From Catellatospora sp. IY07-71 (GTDB lineage: Bacteria; Actinomycetota; Actinomycetes; Mycobacteriales; Micromonosporaceae), in contig NZ_AP023360.1 in assembly GCF_018326265.1 (NCBI RefSeq), positions 1,231,501-1,295,500 of the forward strand: DNA of 64,000 bases, in the 5' to 3' direction. Both the position numbers and the translations under genes were made by a program. A model generated the notes under the pieces. It was not told the DNA's origin, did no database searches, and saw only the letters and a program-made list of their open reading frames with translations. This document shows, piece after piece, positions 10,539-19,591 of this stretch. Numbering within the stretch: position 1 is the first letter of the stretch; each line of letters starts with the position of its first letter.

Positions 10539-10784
10539 GACCTGACCACGAACATCGTCGCCGGGCCTGGCGGAGTCATGACCGACGAGGTGGGCGTGGT
10601 CACCGGTGAGCTGACGCTCGCCACGGAGCTGGGCGGCGACGGCACCGCCCGGCTCCGGGTGCAGTACCTGGGCGCCGAGGAGTGGTACACGGTGACCGGC
10701 GCGACCGTGCCGGTCACCTCCCCCGACCAGGCGCCGTCCCTGCACCGCCTCGCCGTCGGGCTGCTGCACCGCCCCGAGGGCTGA
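10533..10784 (+). CDS. Small conserved-looking hypothetical protein
   Basis: An 83-residue acidic soluble protein. It has no signal or membrane segment. The pattern (TGELTLATELGGDGTARLRVQY, then EEWYTVTGATVPV) suggests a small beta-rich fold. I do not recognise a characterised family. The ATG sits inside the right arm of a 15-bp perfect inverted repeat and lacks a visible ribosome site, so translation may depend on opening the hairpin or on coupling to the upstream frame. It lies 8 bases from the convergent gene's stop. Confidence 0.7.
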   Translation: MTDLTTNIVAGPGGVMTDEVGVVTGELTLATELGGDGTARLRVQYLGAEEWYTVTGATVPVTSPDQAPSLHRLAVGLLHRPEG

Positions 10785-10792
10785 CCCGCCGG

Positions 10793-11878
10793 TCAGGACT
10801 GGTCGGCCGCGCGCTTGCGCAGCGCCAGGGCCACGCTCGCCCCGACGATGAACAGACCCAGCAGCGAGTACGCCAGAATGCCGGTGACCTCGTCGAAGAA
10901 GTCGTACGGCGGCTCCGCGTCCGCCTCCCGCGCCACCGGGACCGGCGCATGGTCCGGCTCGGTCAGGTTCACCGCGCCGAACCCGCCCACCGCCTCCGGA
11001 GCGGGCTCCGCCGCCGCGGCACGCGCGCTGGGCGCGGCGAAGACGTCGGAGTGGGTGCCCGGCACGTTCCTGGTGCAGCGCCCGGTGTCGTACACGCACA
11101 CCGGGTAGACGGCCAGGTTGTCGGTGACGATCCGGTCATAGGCGCCCTCGACCGTCATCGCCACGTGCGGCTCGGCCGGGTGGTCGCCGGCCAGCCGCAT
11201 GGTGAAGCCGAGCCGCCGCGACGCCCCGGACGGCAGCTCGACCAGGCACGCGTCGCCGTCGTCATCAGGGCAGTCGGTCCAGCTCACGTCTTCGAAGCCG
11301 GTCGCGGCGGGGTCGGCCACCCGCAGCCGCGCGGGCACCGGCCCCGAGTTGCGGTACACCACGCCGAGCGCGGCGGTGTCGCCCGTGTGCAGGTACACCG
11401 CGGACTGCTCGGCGACGGCCGACACGTCGGTGAACGGCGGCGACCCGACCGCCACCGGGAACGTGCCGGTCGCAGCCGTGACCCCGACCGCGGAGGCGGT
11501 CACCGCGACGCCGCCCGCGGCGCCCTCGGCCGCGCTCTTCCGGGCGCGCAGGTCGAGCCGGATGGAGATCGCGTCGCCGGGCGACAGCCGGTCCACCTTG
11601 CAGACGGCCGTGGTCCTGGTGTGGTCGCACCAGTCGGCCGAGGCCAGCTCGACGCGGCTTGCCGCGGCCCCGGTGAGCCGCAGCCGCAGCTGCACCCGGC
11701 TCAGGTCGTGCCCGGTGGTGTTCTCCAGCCGCACCACACCGTCCCCGCCGCCCAGCTCGGTGGCGGTGACCGCGGCGGGCAGCCCGAGCGTCAGCCCCGC
11801 CGGGGCGGCGCCCGCGGGCAGCGGCACGCTCAGCCCGAGCACGGTGGTGGACAACACCGCGATCCAGGTACGACTCAC
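10793..11878 (-). CDS. Secreted membrane-anchored surface protein, unknown function
   Basis: A 361-residue exported protein with a signal peptide ending in PAGAAPA, about 300 extracellular residues, one C-terminal membrane helix (ILAYSLLGLFIVGASVALAL) and a short basic tail. The ectodomain looks like two or three Ig-like beta-sandwich modules (GVVRLENTTGHDLSRVQL; AALGVVYRNSGPVPARLRVA), similar to DUF11-type or adhesion stalk repeats. Cys pairs occur (DWCDHTRTTAVCKVD; TDCPDDDGDACLVE; PVCVYDTGRC). The GTG start has GGAGGAAG upstream. It is probably cell-surface and structural. It is separated from the repeat protein upstream by about 150 bases. Confidence 0.8.
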   Translation of the reverse strand: MSRTWIAVLSTTVLGLSVPLPAGAAPAGLTLGLPAAVTATELGGGDGVVRLENTTGHDLSRVQLRLRLTGAAASRVELASADWCDHTRTTAVCKVDRLSPGDAISIRLDLRARKSAAEGAAGGVAVTASAVGVTAATGTFPVAVGSPPFTDVSAVAEQSAVYLHTGDTAALGVVYRNSGPVPARLRVADPAATGFEDVSWTDCPDDDGDACLVELPSGASRRLGFTMRLAGDHPAEPHVAMTVEGAYDRIVTDNLAVYPVCVYDTGRCTRNVPGTHSDVFAAPSARAAAAEPAPEAVGGFGAVNLTEPDHAPVPVAREADAEPPYDFFDEVTGILAYSLLGLFIVGASVALALRKRAADQS

Positions 11879-12030
11879 GACTTCCTCCCGCAGGACAGCA
11901 CGACGCAGGAGGGAGGCTACGCGTATGCCCGCAATAGCCCCTTATCCGACACGCGCCGGCGGCCCGGAGCCATGGCCCGGACATGCGAGGGGCCGGGTAC
12001 GGCGCGCGTACCCGACCCCTCGTGGACCGA

Positions 12031-14079
12031 TCAGGCGAGCGTCAGCTCGAACGACGAGTCCTTGTGCCGGTGAATCTTGAACTCGGACGCGGACGCGAAG
12101 TCCTCGCCACCGACGAACCGCCGACCGTTCCCATCACCCGGGTAGTACTCGAACCGGATGCGCTGGCCGCCGATGAGCTTCGCGGTGACCCCGGCGTTCG
12201 GCCCGACGATCGACCACGTGCCGACGATGTCGCCGGTGTCGGCGTTACGGGCCACCACGTAGCCGCTGAATCCGGCGGTGGTGCTCGTCACCGTCACCGT
12301 GACGCCGGCCTCGAGCCGGTAGTCGTAGGTGGTGGTGCCGCCGGCGACCACCTTGACCAGGTCGGCCCGGTCGCGGTCGGCCTCGCCCCCGCTCCACTGC
12401 GTGGCCTGGCCGCGCACCTGGAACAGCAGCGGCCACTCGTACGGCCCCAGCTTGTCGATCCGGTAGCGGCCGTCGATGCCGATGGGGAAGGCGCCGAAGG
12501 TGCCGCCCAGGCCCACCGGCTCACCCGCGATGCTCACGCCGCCCCGGCCCAGCGCGACCCCGTCCGGCCCGAAGGCCTGACCGGTGATGACGCCGGCCCG
12601 GTCCATCCTGATCACCGGCGGGGTGACCGCGTCACCCGCCTCGACGACGAACCGCTGAGCGCGCCGCAGGTCACCTGTGCCACCGGCCGAACCGACCCAC
12701 TGCGCGCCGTAGCCGTCGGCCTCCCGCGGCCAGGCCAGCAGCTGGTAGGTGCCCGGACCCTTCCAGAACATCTCGGTCACCTTGCCGCCGGCGTCGGTTA
12801 CGTCACCGCAGCCGTCCGGCATCCGGACCTCCTCCACCCGGACCGGGACGATGCACACGCCGGGCAGGGGCTCCCCCGTCGCCGCGTCCACCACGGTGGC
12901 CGTGAACCGGGCCCTCGGCTCCATGACCAGCCGGACCTCGGCCTGCTCGCCCGCGACGACGGTCACCGAAGCGCCGTCGAAGGCGTAGCCGGTGGCCAGG
13001 GCCCAGATCTCGTGGGTGCCGACCGGGAGGGCGGGGTAGACGACCTCACCGTTGTCGGTGTCGCGAGCGTCGAGATCGATGCCGGAGGTGAAGTTCTGGA
13101 TCGCCGCGCCGGTGCGGGCGTCCACCGCGGTGAGCCGGACGCTGCCGGTGGGCAGCCGCTGGTCGTCCACCGTCACCGTCTCGCCCTCGGCCACCGCGAA
13201 CCGGGCGGCCGCCGCCAGGTCGACCGTGCCGTAGGCGTACTGGTGGACGGACTGCCCGACGTTGGCGAACTCCACCGTGTAACCGGAGCCGACCGGGACC
13301 TGGTCGAACCGGTAGCGGCCGTCCTCGTCGGTCTGCGCCGTGCCGAAGTAGTCGCCGTTGCTCACGTTGACGTCCACCCACGGCACCGCGGCGCCGGACG
13401 CGTCCGTGAAGCGGCCGGTCACGCTGCCCATGGCGATCAGCGTGTCGTTGACGGTGACCGTGCCGCCCGCGGTGACGGTGAAGACCGCCGCCGCGTCGCG
13501 GTCCAGCGTGCCGTTGGCGTACTGGCTGAACTGGCTGAGATCGAAGCGCACCCGGTAGCTGCCCGGGACGGTCTGGACGGTGAACTCGCCGTTCCAGTCG
13601 GTGATGGCGTAGCCGGAGCCGGAGCTGTCGACGGCCTCCGCGCTGACGGACGCCCACGGCACCCCGGCGCCCGCCCGGTCGACCAGCCGCCCGGTGATGG
13701 TGCCGACCGGCAGCACCTCGTCGTTGACGACGGTCGTCCCGCCCGCCGTCACGGTGATGAGGTTCGCCGAGGGCCAGTCGGGCTTGCCGTAGGCGTACTG
13801 GGCCGGGCGGCCCTCGGGCCGGAAGTTCACCCGGTAGGTGCCGGGGGGCACCGCCTCGAAGGTGTAGTTGCCCACAGAGTCGAGCCAGGTGGTGTCCTGG
13901 TAGGACACGCTGTCGCCGTAGATGTCGACCGTACCGCCGGCGACCCCCGCCTCGCCGTCGGTCAGCCGGCCGGTGACCGTGCCCGTGTCCGCCGCCTGGG
14001 CCGGCGTGGCCAGCCCCGTGATCGCCAGGCTGGCGCCCAGCAGGAGTGCGCCGAATCGGCGCACGATGGATCTGCTCAT
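12031..14079 (-). CDS. Secreted multi-repeat surface protein with carboxypeptidase-regulatory-like domains (paralog 1)
   Basis: A 682-residue exported protein. The signal peptide ends in TPAQAA (about residue 30). Four or more repeats of about 85-90 residues follow, each of the form GT(I/V)(T/S)GRL, then a D-G-Y/F-x-(V/I) turn, PG-x-YRV-x-F, QYA-x-G, and TVTAGGT-TVND; this is the carboxypeptidase-regulatory-like / Cna-B-like beta-sandwich pattern. Around residues 406-421 is a Cys-x14-Cys pair followed by YGAQWVGSAGGTGDLR, then RMDRAG and a Trp-rich segment (PYEWPLLF, QWSGG). Two paralogs with the same order lie at 31692 and 34346. No LPXTG signal or membrane anchor is seen, so it is probably secreted or wall-associated. 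ATG start with GAGGA upstream. Confidence 0.85.
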   Translation of the reverse strand: MSRSIVRRFGALLLGASLAITGLATPAQAADTGTVTGRLTDGEAGVAGGTVDIYGDSVSYQDTTWLDSVGNYTFEAVPPGTYRVNFRPEGRPAQYAYGKPDWPSANLITVTAGGTTVVNDEVLPVGTITGRLVDRAGAGVPWASVSAEAVDSSGSGYAITDWNGEFTVQTVPGSYRVRFDLSQFSQYANGTLDRDAAAVFTVTAGGTVTVNDTLIAMGSVTGRFTDASGAAVPWVDVNVSNGDYFGTAQTDEDGRYRFDQVPVGSGYTVEFANVGQSVHQYAYGTVDLAAAARFAVAEGETVTVDDQRLPTGSVRLTAVDARTGAAIQNFTSGIDLDARDTDNGEVVYPALPVGTHEIWALATGYAFDGASVTVVAGEQAEVRLVMEPRARFTATVVDAATGEPLPGVCIVPVRVEEVRMPDGCGDVTDAGGKVTEMFWKGPGTYQLLAWPREADGYGAQWVGSAGGTGDLRRAQRFVVEAGDAVTPPVIRMDRAGVITGQAFGPDGVALGRGGVSIAGEPVGLGGTFGAFPIGIDGRYRIDKLGPYEWPLLFQVRGQATQWSGGEADRDRADLVKVVAGGTTTYDYRLEAGVTVTVTSTTAGFSGYVVARNADTGDIVGTWSIVGPNAGVTAKLIGGQRIRFEYYPGDGNGRRFVGGEDFASASEFKIHRHKDSSFELTLA

Positions 14080-14207
14080 GATTCCTCGCTGGATGAGGGG
14101 ATGAGGACGTGAAGGTTCGAAACCCCTTCGGCCGGAGAGAGTAGCCAGCCGATCCGACAGGTGCTGTCCCTTTAAGAGCGGCGCAGGTCAGGCCGCCTCG
14201 GCAGCCC

Positions 14208-15881
14208 TCAGGTGAAGACGGCCGTGGCGAAATCCTCGTCGGTGAGCGGGCTGGGCGCCACGCCGATCAGGTTCTTGTCGAAGACCAGCACATCCGGGCC
14301 GTGCACCAGCGGCAGCGCCGGCAGCAGCTCCAGCAGCCGGGCGTTGAGGCGCTGATACTGCGGCACCCGGGCGTCCGGCTCGCCCGTCTTCTCCACCTGC
14401 TTGAACTGCTCGAACAGCGCGCTGTCGGTGAACCCGAACTCGTCCTGGCGCTGCGCGAACAGCGGGCCGAGGAAGTCGTACGCCTCCCCGTAGTTGCCGA
14501 CCGCGCCGAACAGGTGCAGGTCGTGGGCCCTGCCCCGGGTCACCGCGTGCAGGTACTCCGGGGTCCACGGCAGCTCCGTGCCGGTCACCTCGATGCCGAC
14601 CGCCCGCAGGTCCCCGGCGATCAGCTCGAAGAGCTGCTTCGGCGACGGCATGTACGCGCGGGTCACCCCCTGCGGGTAGTGGAACCGCAGCCGCAGCCCG
14701 CTCGCCAGGCCCGCGGCGGCGAGCAGCTCCTTGGCCCGCGCCGGGTCGTAGGCGTACGCCGCCACGTCCGGGTTCCAGCCCGGCAGCGTGTCCGGGTGGA
14801 AGTTCAGCGCGAGCTTCGCCCCCGCCGGGAACGCCTCGGACACCAGGCGCTGCCGGTTCACCGCGTACGCGATCGCCTGGCGCACCTCCGGCTTGGCCAG
14901 CGCCGGGTTGCCGCTCTGGTTGATGCCCAGGTAGAGCGTGTTGAACGCGGGCCGGGGCAGCACGTGATAGCCGAGGCCGGCCAGCTCCTGCTGATCGGCG
15001 GGCGCGACCAGGTCGTAGCCGTCGATCTTGCCGTCGAGCAGCGCCTGCTTGCGCACCGCCGCCTCCACGACCTGGAAGTGCAGCTCCTTCACCTTGGCCC
15101 TGGCACCGTGGTAGCCCTCGTACGCCGCCAGCTTCACCAGCCGCGCCTTGCGGTCCCAGGACACGAACCGGTACGGGCCGGTGCCGACCGGGTTGCTGCC
15201 GTACGCCGGGTAGCCGTCGTTCACGAGCTTGTCGGCCGCGTACTTCTGCAGCGCCGCCGGGCTGGAGATCGCGAACGACGGCAGCGCGAACGCGGCCGGG
15301 AACCGGCTGCTCGGCCGGGTCAGCGCGATCTCGGCCGTGCCCGGATCACGCGCGGTGCACGACTTGAACAGGCTGGCGGGCAGGCGGCTGGACCGGTTCT
15401 TCGCGAACCCGCCGAACACCGTCTGCCAGTAGGCGGAGAGGTCCCCGGCCTGCAGCGCGCCGTCGAAGCGATACCAGCGCCCGAAGTTGGCGCAGACCGC
15501 GGCGGCGTCGAAGGCCGTGCCGTCGTGGAAGGTGACGCCCTGCTTGAGGCGGAACGTCCAGACCGTGCCGGTCGCGTCGACGCGGAACTCCTCGGCCAGG
15601 CCGGGCCCGGTGCGGGCGCCGCCGGGCTCCGCGCGCACCAGCGTCTCCAGCACCTGCCGGGTGATGCGCAGCGACTCCGCGTCGGCGGCCAGGGCCGGGT
15701 CCAGCACGCGCGGCTCGCCCATGCCGAAGACCAGCTTGTCCTCGGTGCTCACGGCGGGCGGGCTCGGCACGGCCGTCGGCTGCGCGGGGTCGGCCCCGCC
15801 GTCGGTGCAGGCCGCCGTGGCCAGCAGGATCGCCGCCACCACCGAACCGGTCCGGAGCCGACGCGTACCCACCAAGGCCAC
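14208..15881 (-). CDS. Orphan peptide/nickel-type ABC transporter substrate-binding lipoprotein
   Basis: A 557-residue lipoprotein of solute-binding protein family 5, which captures oligopeptides or similar ligands outside the membrane. The start chosen is GTG 15881, giving VALVGTRRLRTGSVVAAILL and lipobox ATAAC. The family pattern is clear: GEPRVLDPALAADAESLRI, FRLKQGVTFHDGTAFDAAAV, then AIAYAVNRQRLV and PYRFVSWDRKARL. No permease or ATPase gene is next to it; the nearest set is the oppCABDF operon beginning 2.7 kb away beyond dnaX, with which it might share a transporter. It is divergent from dnaX with about 205 bases between. Confidence 0.9.
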   Translation of the reverse strand: MALVGTRRLRTGSVVAAILLATAACTDGGADPAQPTAVPSPPAVSTEDKLVFGMGEPRVLDPALAADAESLRITRQVLETLVRAEPGGARTGPGLAEEFRVDATGTVWTFRLKQGVTFHDGTAFDAAAVCANFGRWYRFDGALQAGDLSAYWQTVFGGFAKNRSSRLPASLFKSCTARDPGTAEIALTRPSSRFPAAFALPSFAISSPAALQKYAADKLVNDGYPAYGSNPVGTGPYRFVSWDRKARLVKLAAYEGYHGARAKVKELHFQVVEAAVRKQALLDGKIDGYDLVAPADQQELAGLGYHVLPRPAFNTLYLGINQSGNPALAKPEVRQAIAYAVNRQRLVSEAFPAGAKLALNFHPDTLPGWNPDVAAYAYDPARAKELLAAAGLASGLRLRFHYPQGVTRAYMPSPKQLFELIAGDLRAVGIEVTGTELPWTPEYLHAVTRGRAHDLHLFGAVGNYGEAYDFLGPLFAQRQDEFGFTDSALFEQFKQVEKTGEPDARVPQYQRLNARLLELLPALPLVHGPDVLVFDKNLIGVAPSPLTDEDFATAVFT

Positions 15882-16086
15882 CCCTGTCCTGGTCGAGTGA
15901 CAACCCGACGACACCGGGTCACCGCCTGCGCCGACCCTAACGGCGGTCGATGCCTCACGGCATGGGCTGAGCCGTGGTTGATACCGAACTGGTATTCCGC
16001 GGGCCGGAGGCGGGCGCGGTCCAGCAGGCCGGAGGTCGGACCCGCGCGGTACGGTAGCCTGCGACGTTCCTAGGAGGTGTACGCCC

Positions 16087-18453
16087 GTGGCGCTGGCGCT
16101 GTACCGCAAGTACCGGCCTCGCACCTTCGCCGAGGTCATCGGTCAGGAGCACGTCACCGAGCCGCTCATCCAGGCGCTCAAGAGCGGCCGGCTCAACCAC
16201 GCCTACCTGTTCTCGGGCCCGCGCGGCTGCGGCAAGACGTCCAGCGCCCGCATCCTGGCCCGCTCGCTGAACTGCGTCGAGGGTCCCACCCCGGAGCCGT
16301 GCGGTGTCTGCGACTCCTGCCGGGCGCTGGCCCCGGACGGCCCCGGCTCGATCGACGTCATCGAGATCGACGCGGCCAGCCACGGCGGCGTCGACGATGC
16401 CCGCGAGCTGCGAGAGCGCGCGTTCTTCGCCCCCGCGACCAGCCGATTCAAGATCTACATCATCGACGAGGCGCACATGGTCTCGTCGGCGGGTTTCAAC
16501 GCGCTGCTGAAGCTGGTCGAGGAGCCCCCGGAGTACGTCAAGTTCGTCTTCGCCACCACGGAGCCGGAGAAGGTGCTCGGCACCATCCGCTCGCGGACCC
16601 ACCACTACCCGTTCCGCCTCATCGCGCCCAGCGTGCTCCGGCCGTACCTGGAGCAGCTGTGCGAGAGCGAGGGCGTGGCGGTGGAGCCGCTGGCGCTGCC
16701 GCTGGTGGTGCGCGCGGGCGGCGGCTCGGCCCGGGACAGCCTCTCCGTGCTCGACCAGCTCATCGCCGGATCGGGTCCGGAGGGCGTGACCTACGCCCGC
16801 GCGGTGTCGCTGCTCGGCGTGACCGACAACGCCTTGATCGACGAGATGATCGACGCGCTGGCGGCCGGGGACGGGGCGGCGGCCTTCGCGGCGATCGACC
16901 GGGTCGCCGAGGCCGGCCACGACTCCCGCCGTTACGCCAACGACCTGCTGGAGCGGCTGCGCGACCTGATCATCCTGCGGCAGGTGCCGGACGCGGCCGA
17001 GAAGGGCCTGATCGACGTCCCCGAGGAGCAGCTCGCCCGGATGCACGCGCAGGCCGGGCAGCTCGGCCCCGCGACGCTCTCCCGCTGCGCCGACATCGTG
17101 GCCAACGGCCTGGTGGAGATGCGCGGCGCGACCTCGCCGCGGCTGCTGCTGGAGCTGCTCGCGGCCCGTATGCTGCTGCCCGCCGCCGACTCGGCCGGCA
17201 ACGCCCTGCTGCAGCGCCTGGAGCGGCTGGAGAGCGGCTTCGTGCCCGGCGCCGCCCGCGCGGCCGCCGACATGCCCTCCCGCCCGCAGCCTGAGGCGGG
17301 CCACGCCCAGGGCGACATCGCGACCAGCCCGGCTTCGGCCGGTTCGGGCCGTGCCGCGGCCCGGGAGGCCGCCGCGTCGGCCGCCGCTCGCAGCTCGTCC
17401 TCCGCAGCGGCAGGCGCACGGTCCGTGCCCGCTCCGGCAAGCCGGGACGGCGACACGGCGCCACGCAGCGACGTCCGCGCGCAGGACAGCGGTCAGGCGG
17501 CCGGTGCCGGAACCGGACCGGATCACGACGCCGCGCGCGGTGGCAGCGAGCCCCAGCAGCCTGCCCGCACCACCGCACCCGCTTCCGGCGTCGCATACGA
17601 CGATCCGGCCGGGGCCGTTCCACGGGCCGCGGCCGCGGCGAACGGTCAGCCGGCGCAGGCGGCCGCAGCCCGCGGCACTTCTGAAGCCGCCCGGCGGGCC
17701 GCCGAGTCCTGGGGCGAGACCGACGCTCCTGCCGCCCGCCCCGCCCCTTCGGCGGCACCGGCCGCTCGTAGCGCTGCTCCCGCGCAGGCCGCTGCCGCAC
17801 CGCCTGCGGCGTCTCCCGGTGGGGCCGACAACGCGGTCGCGGTGCGCCGGTCCTGGGACGAGATCGTGCGGATGGTCGGCCGCAGCAGCAAGAAGGCCGC
17901 TGCGTTCGCGCGCGAGGCGGTGGTCCGCGACATCGAGGGCAGCACCCTGGTGCTGGTGTTCAAGCATCGCGTGCACGCGAACGGCGTGGAGAACGACCCG
18001 GCCCCGCTGCTGGACGCCGTGCACCAGGTGCTCGGCGGCAACTGGCAGCTGCGCTGCGAGGTGGGTGGCGACCAGCGCCCGGCAACGTCCCGTGCCATGG
18101 CCGCCGCGCCCGCCTCGGCCCCGCCGCGCAATGCTCCGGCCAGGTCCGCCGAGCCCGCCCGCCGCCCCGCCGCGGCGTCCGGCGACGACTGGCCGACCCC
18201 GGCACGGGTCGGCGGAGCAGCCCCCGCGCAGGCCACGGGGCGCCGCGCCCAGGTCGCCGACGACGGCCCGCCCCTGGAGGAGCCGCCGTACGACCCGGAG
18301 TTCGACGGGCCGCCGCCGCCCACCATCGAGGGGTTCGACCCCGGTGACGAGCCCACCGACGAGATCGTCGACGCCGCCACCGCCCGCCAGACCACCGAGC
18401 AGGCCGCGGTCGAGTCCCTCCGCACCTCTTTCCAATTGGAAAAACTCGACTGA
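16087..18453 (+). CDS. dnaX: DNA polymerase III subunit gamma/tau
   Basis: A 788-residue clamp-loader ATPase that loads the beta clamp and, as tau, bridges polymerase cores. AAA+ module: YRKYRP at 6-11, Walker A GPRGCGKTS at 44-52, a zinc-binding cysteine set (NCVEG, EPCGVCDSC), and the Walker B region IIDEAHM near 120. A lid/collar domain runs to about 370, then a long Ala/Pro/Arg-rich linker (about 370-580) and a tau-like domain (about 590-660). AGGAGGT lies about nine bases before the GTG start. I see no clear A-run slippage site for making gamma, so only tau may be made. A large palindrome follows the stop. Confidence 0.97.
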   Translation: MALALYRKYRPRTFAEVIGQEHVTEPLIQALKSGRLNHAYLFSGPRGCGKTSSARILARSLNCVEGPTPEPCGVCDSCRALAPDGPGSIDVIEIDAASHGGVDDARELRERAFFAPATSRFKIYIIDEAHMVSSAGFNALLKLVEEPPEYVKFVFATTEPEKVLGTIRSRTHHYPFRLIAPSVLRPYLEQLCESEGVAVEPLALPLVVRAGGGSARDSLSVLDQLIAGSGPEGVTYARAVSLLGVTDNALIDEMIDALAAGDGAAAFAAIDRVAEAGHDSRRYANDLLERLRDLIILRQVPDAAEKGLIDVPEEQLARMHAQAGQLGPATLSRCADIVANGLVEMRGATSPRLLLELLAARMLLPAADSAGNALLQRLERLESGFVPGAARAAADMPSRPQPEAGHAQGDIATSPASAGSGRAAAREAAASAAARSSSSAAAGARSVPAPASRDGDTAPRSDVRAQDSGQAAGAGTGPDHDAARGGSEPQQPARTTAPASGVAYDDPAGAVPRAAAAANGQPAQAAAARGTSEAARRAAESWGETDAPAARPAPSAAPAARSAAPAQAAAAPPAASPGGADNAVAVRRSWDEIVRMVGRSSKKAAAFAREAVVRDIEGSTLVLVFKHRVHANGVENDPAPLLDAVHQVLGGNWQLRCEVGGDQRPATSRAMAAAPASAPPRNAPARSAEPARRPAAASGDDWPTPARVGGAAPAQATGRRAQVADDGPPLEEPPYDPEFDGPPPPTIEGFDPGDEPTDEIVDAATARQTTEQAAVESLRTSFQLEKLD

Positions 18454-18495
18454 GCCCGGTCCGCGGCCTCGTCCGGCCCAAGGCGGGCACTCCCA

Positions 18496-18554
18496 CAACT
18501 CTCAACGACTCGCGGCCTCAGGACAGTCCTGAGGCCGCGAGTCTTTGAGAGTTG
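18496..18554. terminator. 59-base near-perfect palindrome between dnaX and oppF
   Basis: Inner arms ACTCGCGGCCTCAGGAC (18508-18524) and GTCCTGAGGCCGCGAGT (18526-18542) are perfectly complementary with a single central base. Outer arms CAACTCTCAA and TTGAGAGTTG pair as well after a 2-base mismatch. It lies between convergent genes and can serve both as terminator. No T-run follows, so a cruciform or repeat element is an alternative. Confidence 0.75.
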
Positions 18555-18574
18555 CGCCCGAAGGGGGCGCGGGG

Positions 18575-19591
18575 TCAGCGCTTTTCGCCGTCGGCCATGG
18601 GGAAGTGGCAGGCCGCGAGGTGGCCGGGGGTGTCGGTGCCGTGCAGGACCAGGGGCGGCGGGGTGGTCGCGCAGATGTCCTGCGCCTTCCAGCAGCGGGT
18701 GCGGAACCGGCAGCCGGAGGGCGGGTTGATCGGGCTGGGCACGTCGCCGGTGAGCAGGATGCGCTCCCGCTGGCCCCCGTCGCGCCGGCGCGGGTCCGGC
18801 ACGGGCACCGCCGACAGCAGCGCGGCCGTGTACGGGTGCCGGGGCTGCAGGTACAGCGAGTCCCGGTCGCCGATCTCGACGATCTTGCCGAGGTACATGA
18901 CCGCGACCCGGTCGGAGATGTGCCGCACCACCGACAGGTCGTGCGCGATCACGACGTAGGTCAGGCCCAGCTCCTCCTGGAGGTCCTCCAGCAGGTTGAC
19001 GACCTGCGCCTGGATCGACACGTCCAGCGCCGACACCGGCTCGTCCGCGATGATCATCTTGGGCTTCAGGGCGAGCGTACGGGCGATGCCGATGCGCTGG
19101 CGCTGACCGCCGGAGAACTCGTGCGGGTAGCGGTTGTAGTGCTCGGGGTTGAGGCCCACCAGCTCCAGCAGCCGCTGCACCTCCTTCTTCACACCCTGCT
19201 CGGTCTTGACGCCCTGGATCCGGAACGGCGCGCCGACGATGGCGCCGACGGTGTGCCGGGGGTTCAGCGACGAGTACGGGTCCTGGAAGATCATCTGCAG
19301 GTCCCGGCGCAGCGGGCGGAGCTTGCCCTGCGACAGGTGCGTGATGTCGTGGCCCTCGAAGGTGATGTTGCCGCCGGTCGGCTCGATGAGCCGGGTCAGC
19401 AGGCGCCCGGTGGTCGTCTTGCCGCAGCCGGACTCGCCGACCAGGCCCAGCGTCTCGCCCGGCATCACGTCGAAGTCCAGGCCGTCCACCGCCTGCACCG
19501 CGCCGACCTTGCGCTTGAGCAGGCCCTTGGTAATCGGGAAGTGCTTCTGCAGGCCGCGCACCGACAGCAGGGCGTTGTTGGGGGTGCTCAT
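18575..19591 (-). CDS. oppF: Oligopeptide ABC transporter ATP-binding protein (OppF type)
   Basis: A 338-residue cytoplasmic ATPase that powers peptide import with its partner OppD. Walker A is GESGCGKTT, the Q-loop is [17 protein letters not shown], the ABC signature is [15 protein letters not shown], and Walker B is [11 protein letters not shown]. The C-terminal oligo_HPY region contains GCRFRTRCW with Cys ligands as in Opp/Dpp ATPases that carry an iron-sulfur cluster. The ATG at 19591 overlaps the oppD stop by four bases. It is the last gene of the operon oppC-A-B-D-F. Confidence 0.95.
   Translation of the reverse strand: MSTPNNALLSVRGLQKHFPITKGLLKRKVGAVQAVDGLDFDVMPGETLGLVGESGCGKTTTGRLLTRLIEPTGGNITFEGHDITHLSQGKLRPLRRDLQMIFQDPYSSLNPRHTVGAIVGAPFRIQGVKTEQGVKKEVQRLLELVGLNPEHYNRYPHEFSGGQRQRIGIARTLALKPKMIIADEPVSALDVSIQAQVVNLLEDLQEELGLTYVVIAHDLSVVRHISDRVAVMYLGKIVEIGDRDSLYLQPRHPYTAALLSAVPVPDPRRRDGGQRERILLTGDVPSPINPPSGCRFRTRCWKAQDICATTPPPLVLHGTDTPGHLAACHFPMADGEKR

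Noticed and set aside
17200-18000. Programmed frameshift site in dnaX
   Set aside because: No A-run or slippery heptamer with downstream stem was visible in the linker-coding region.
15955-18498. 847-residue minus-strand frame opposite dnaX
   Set aside because: Antisense shadow; Gly/Arg/Val-rich with no domain.
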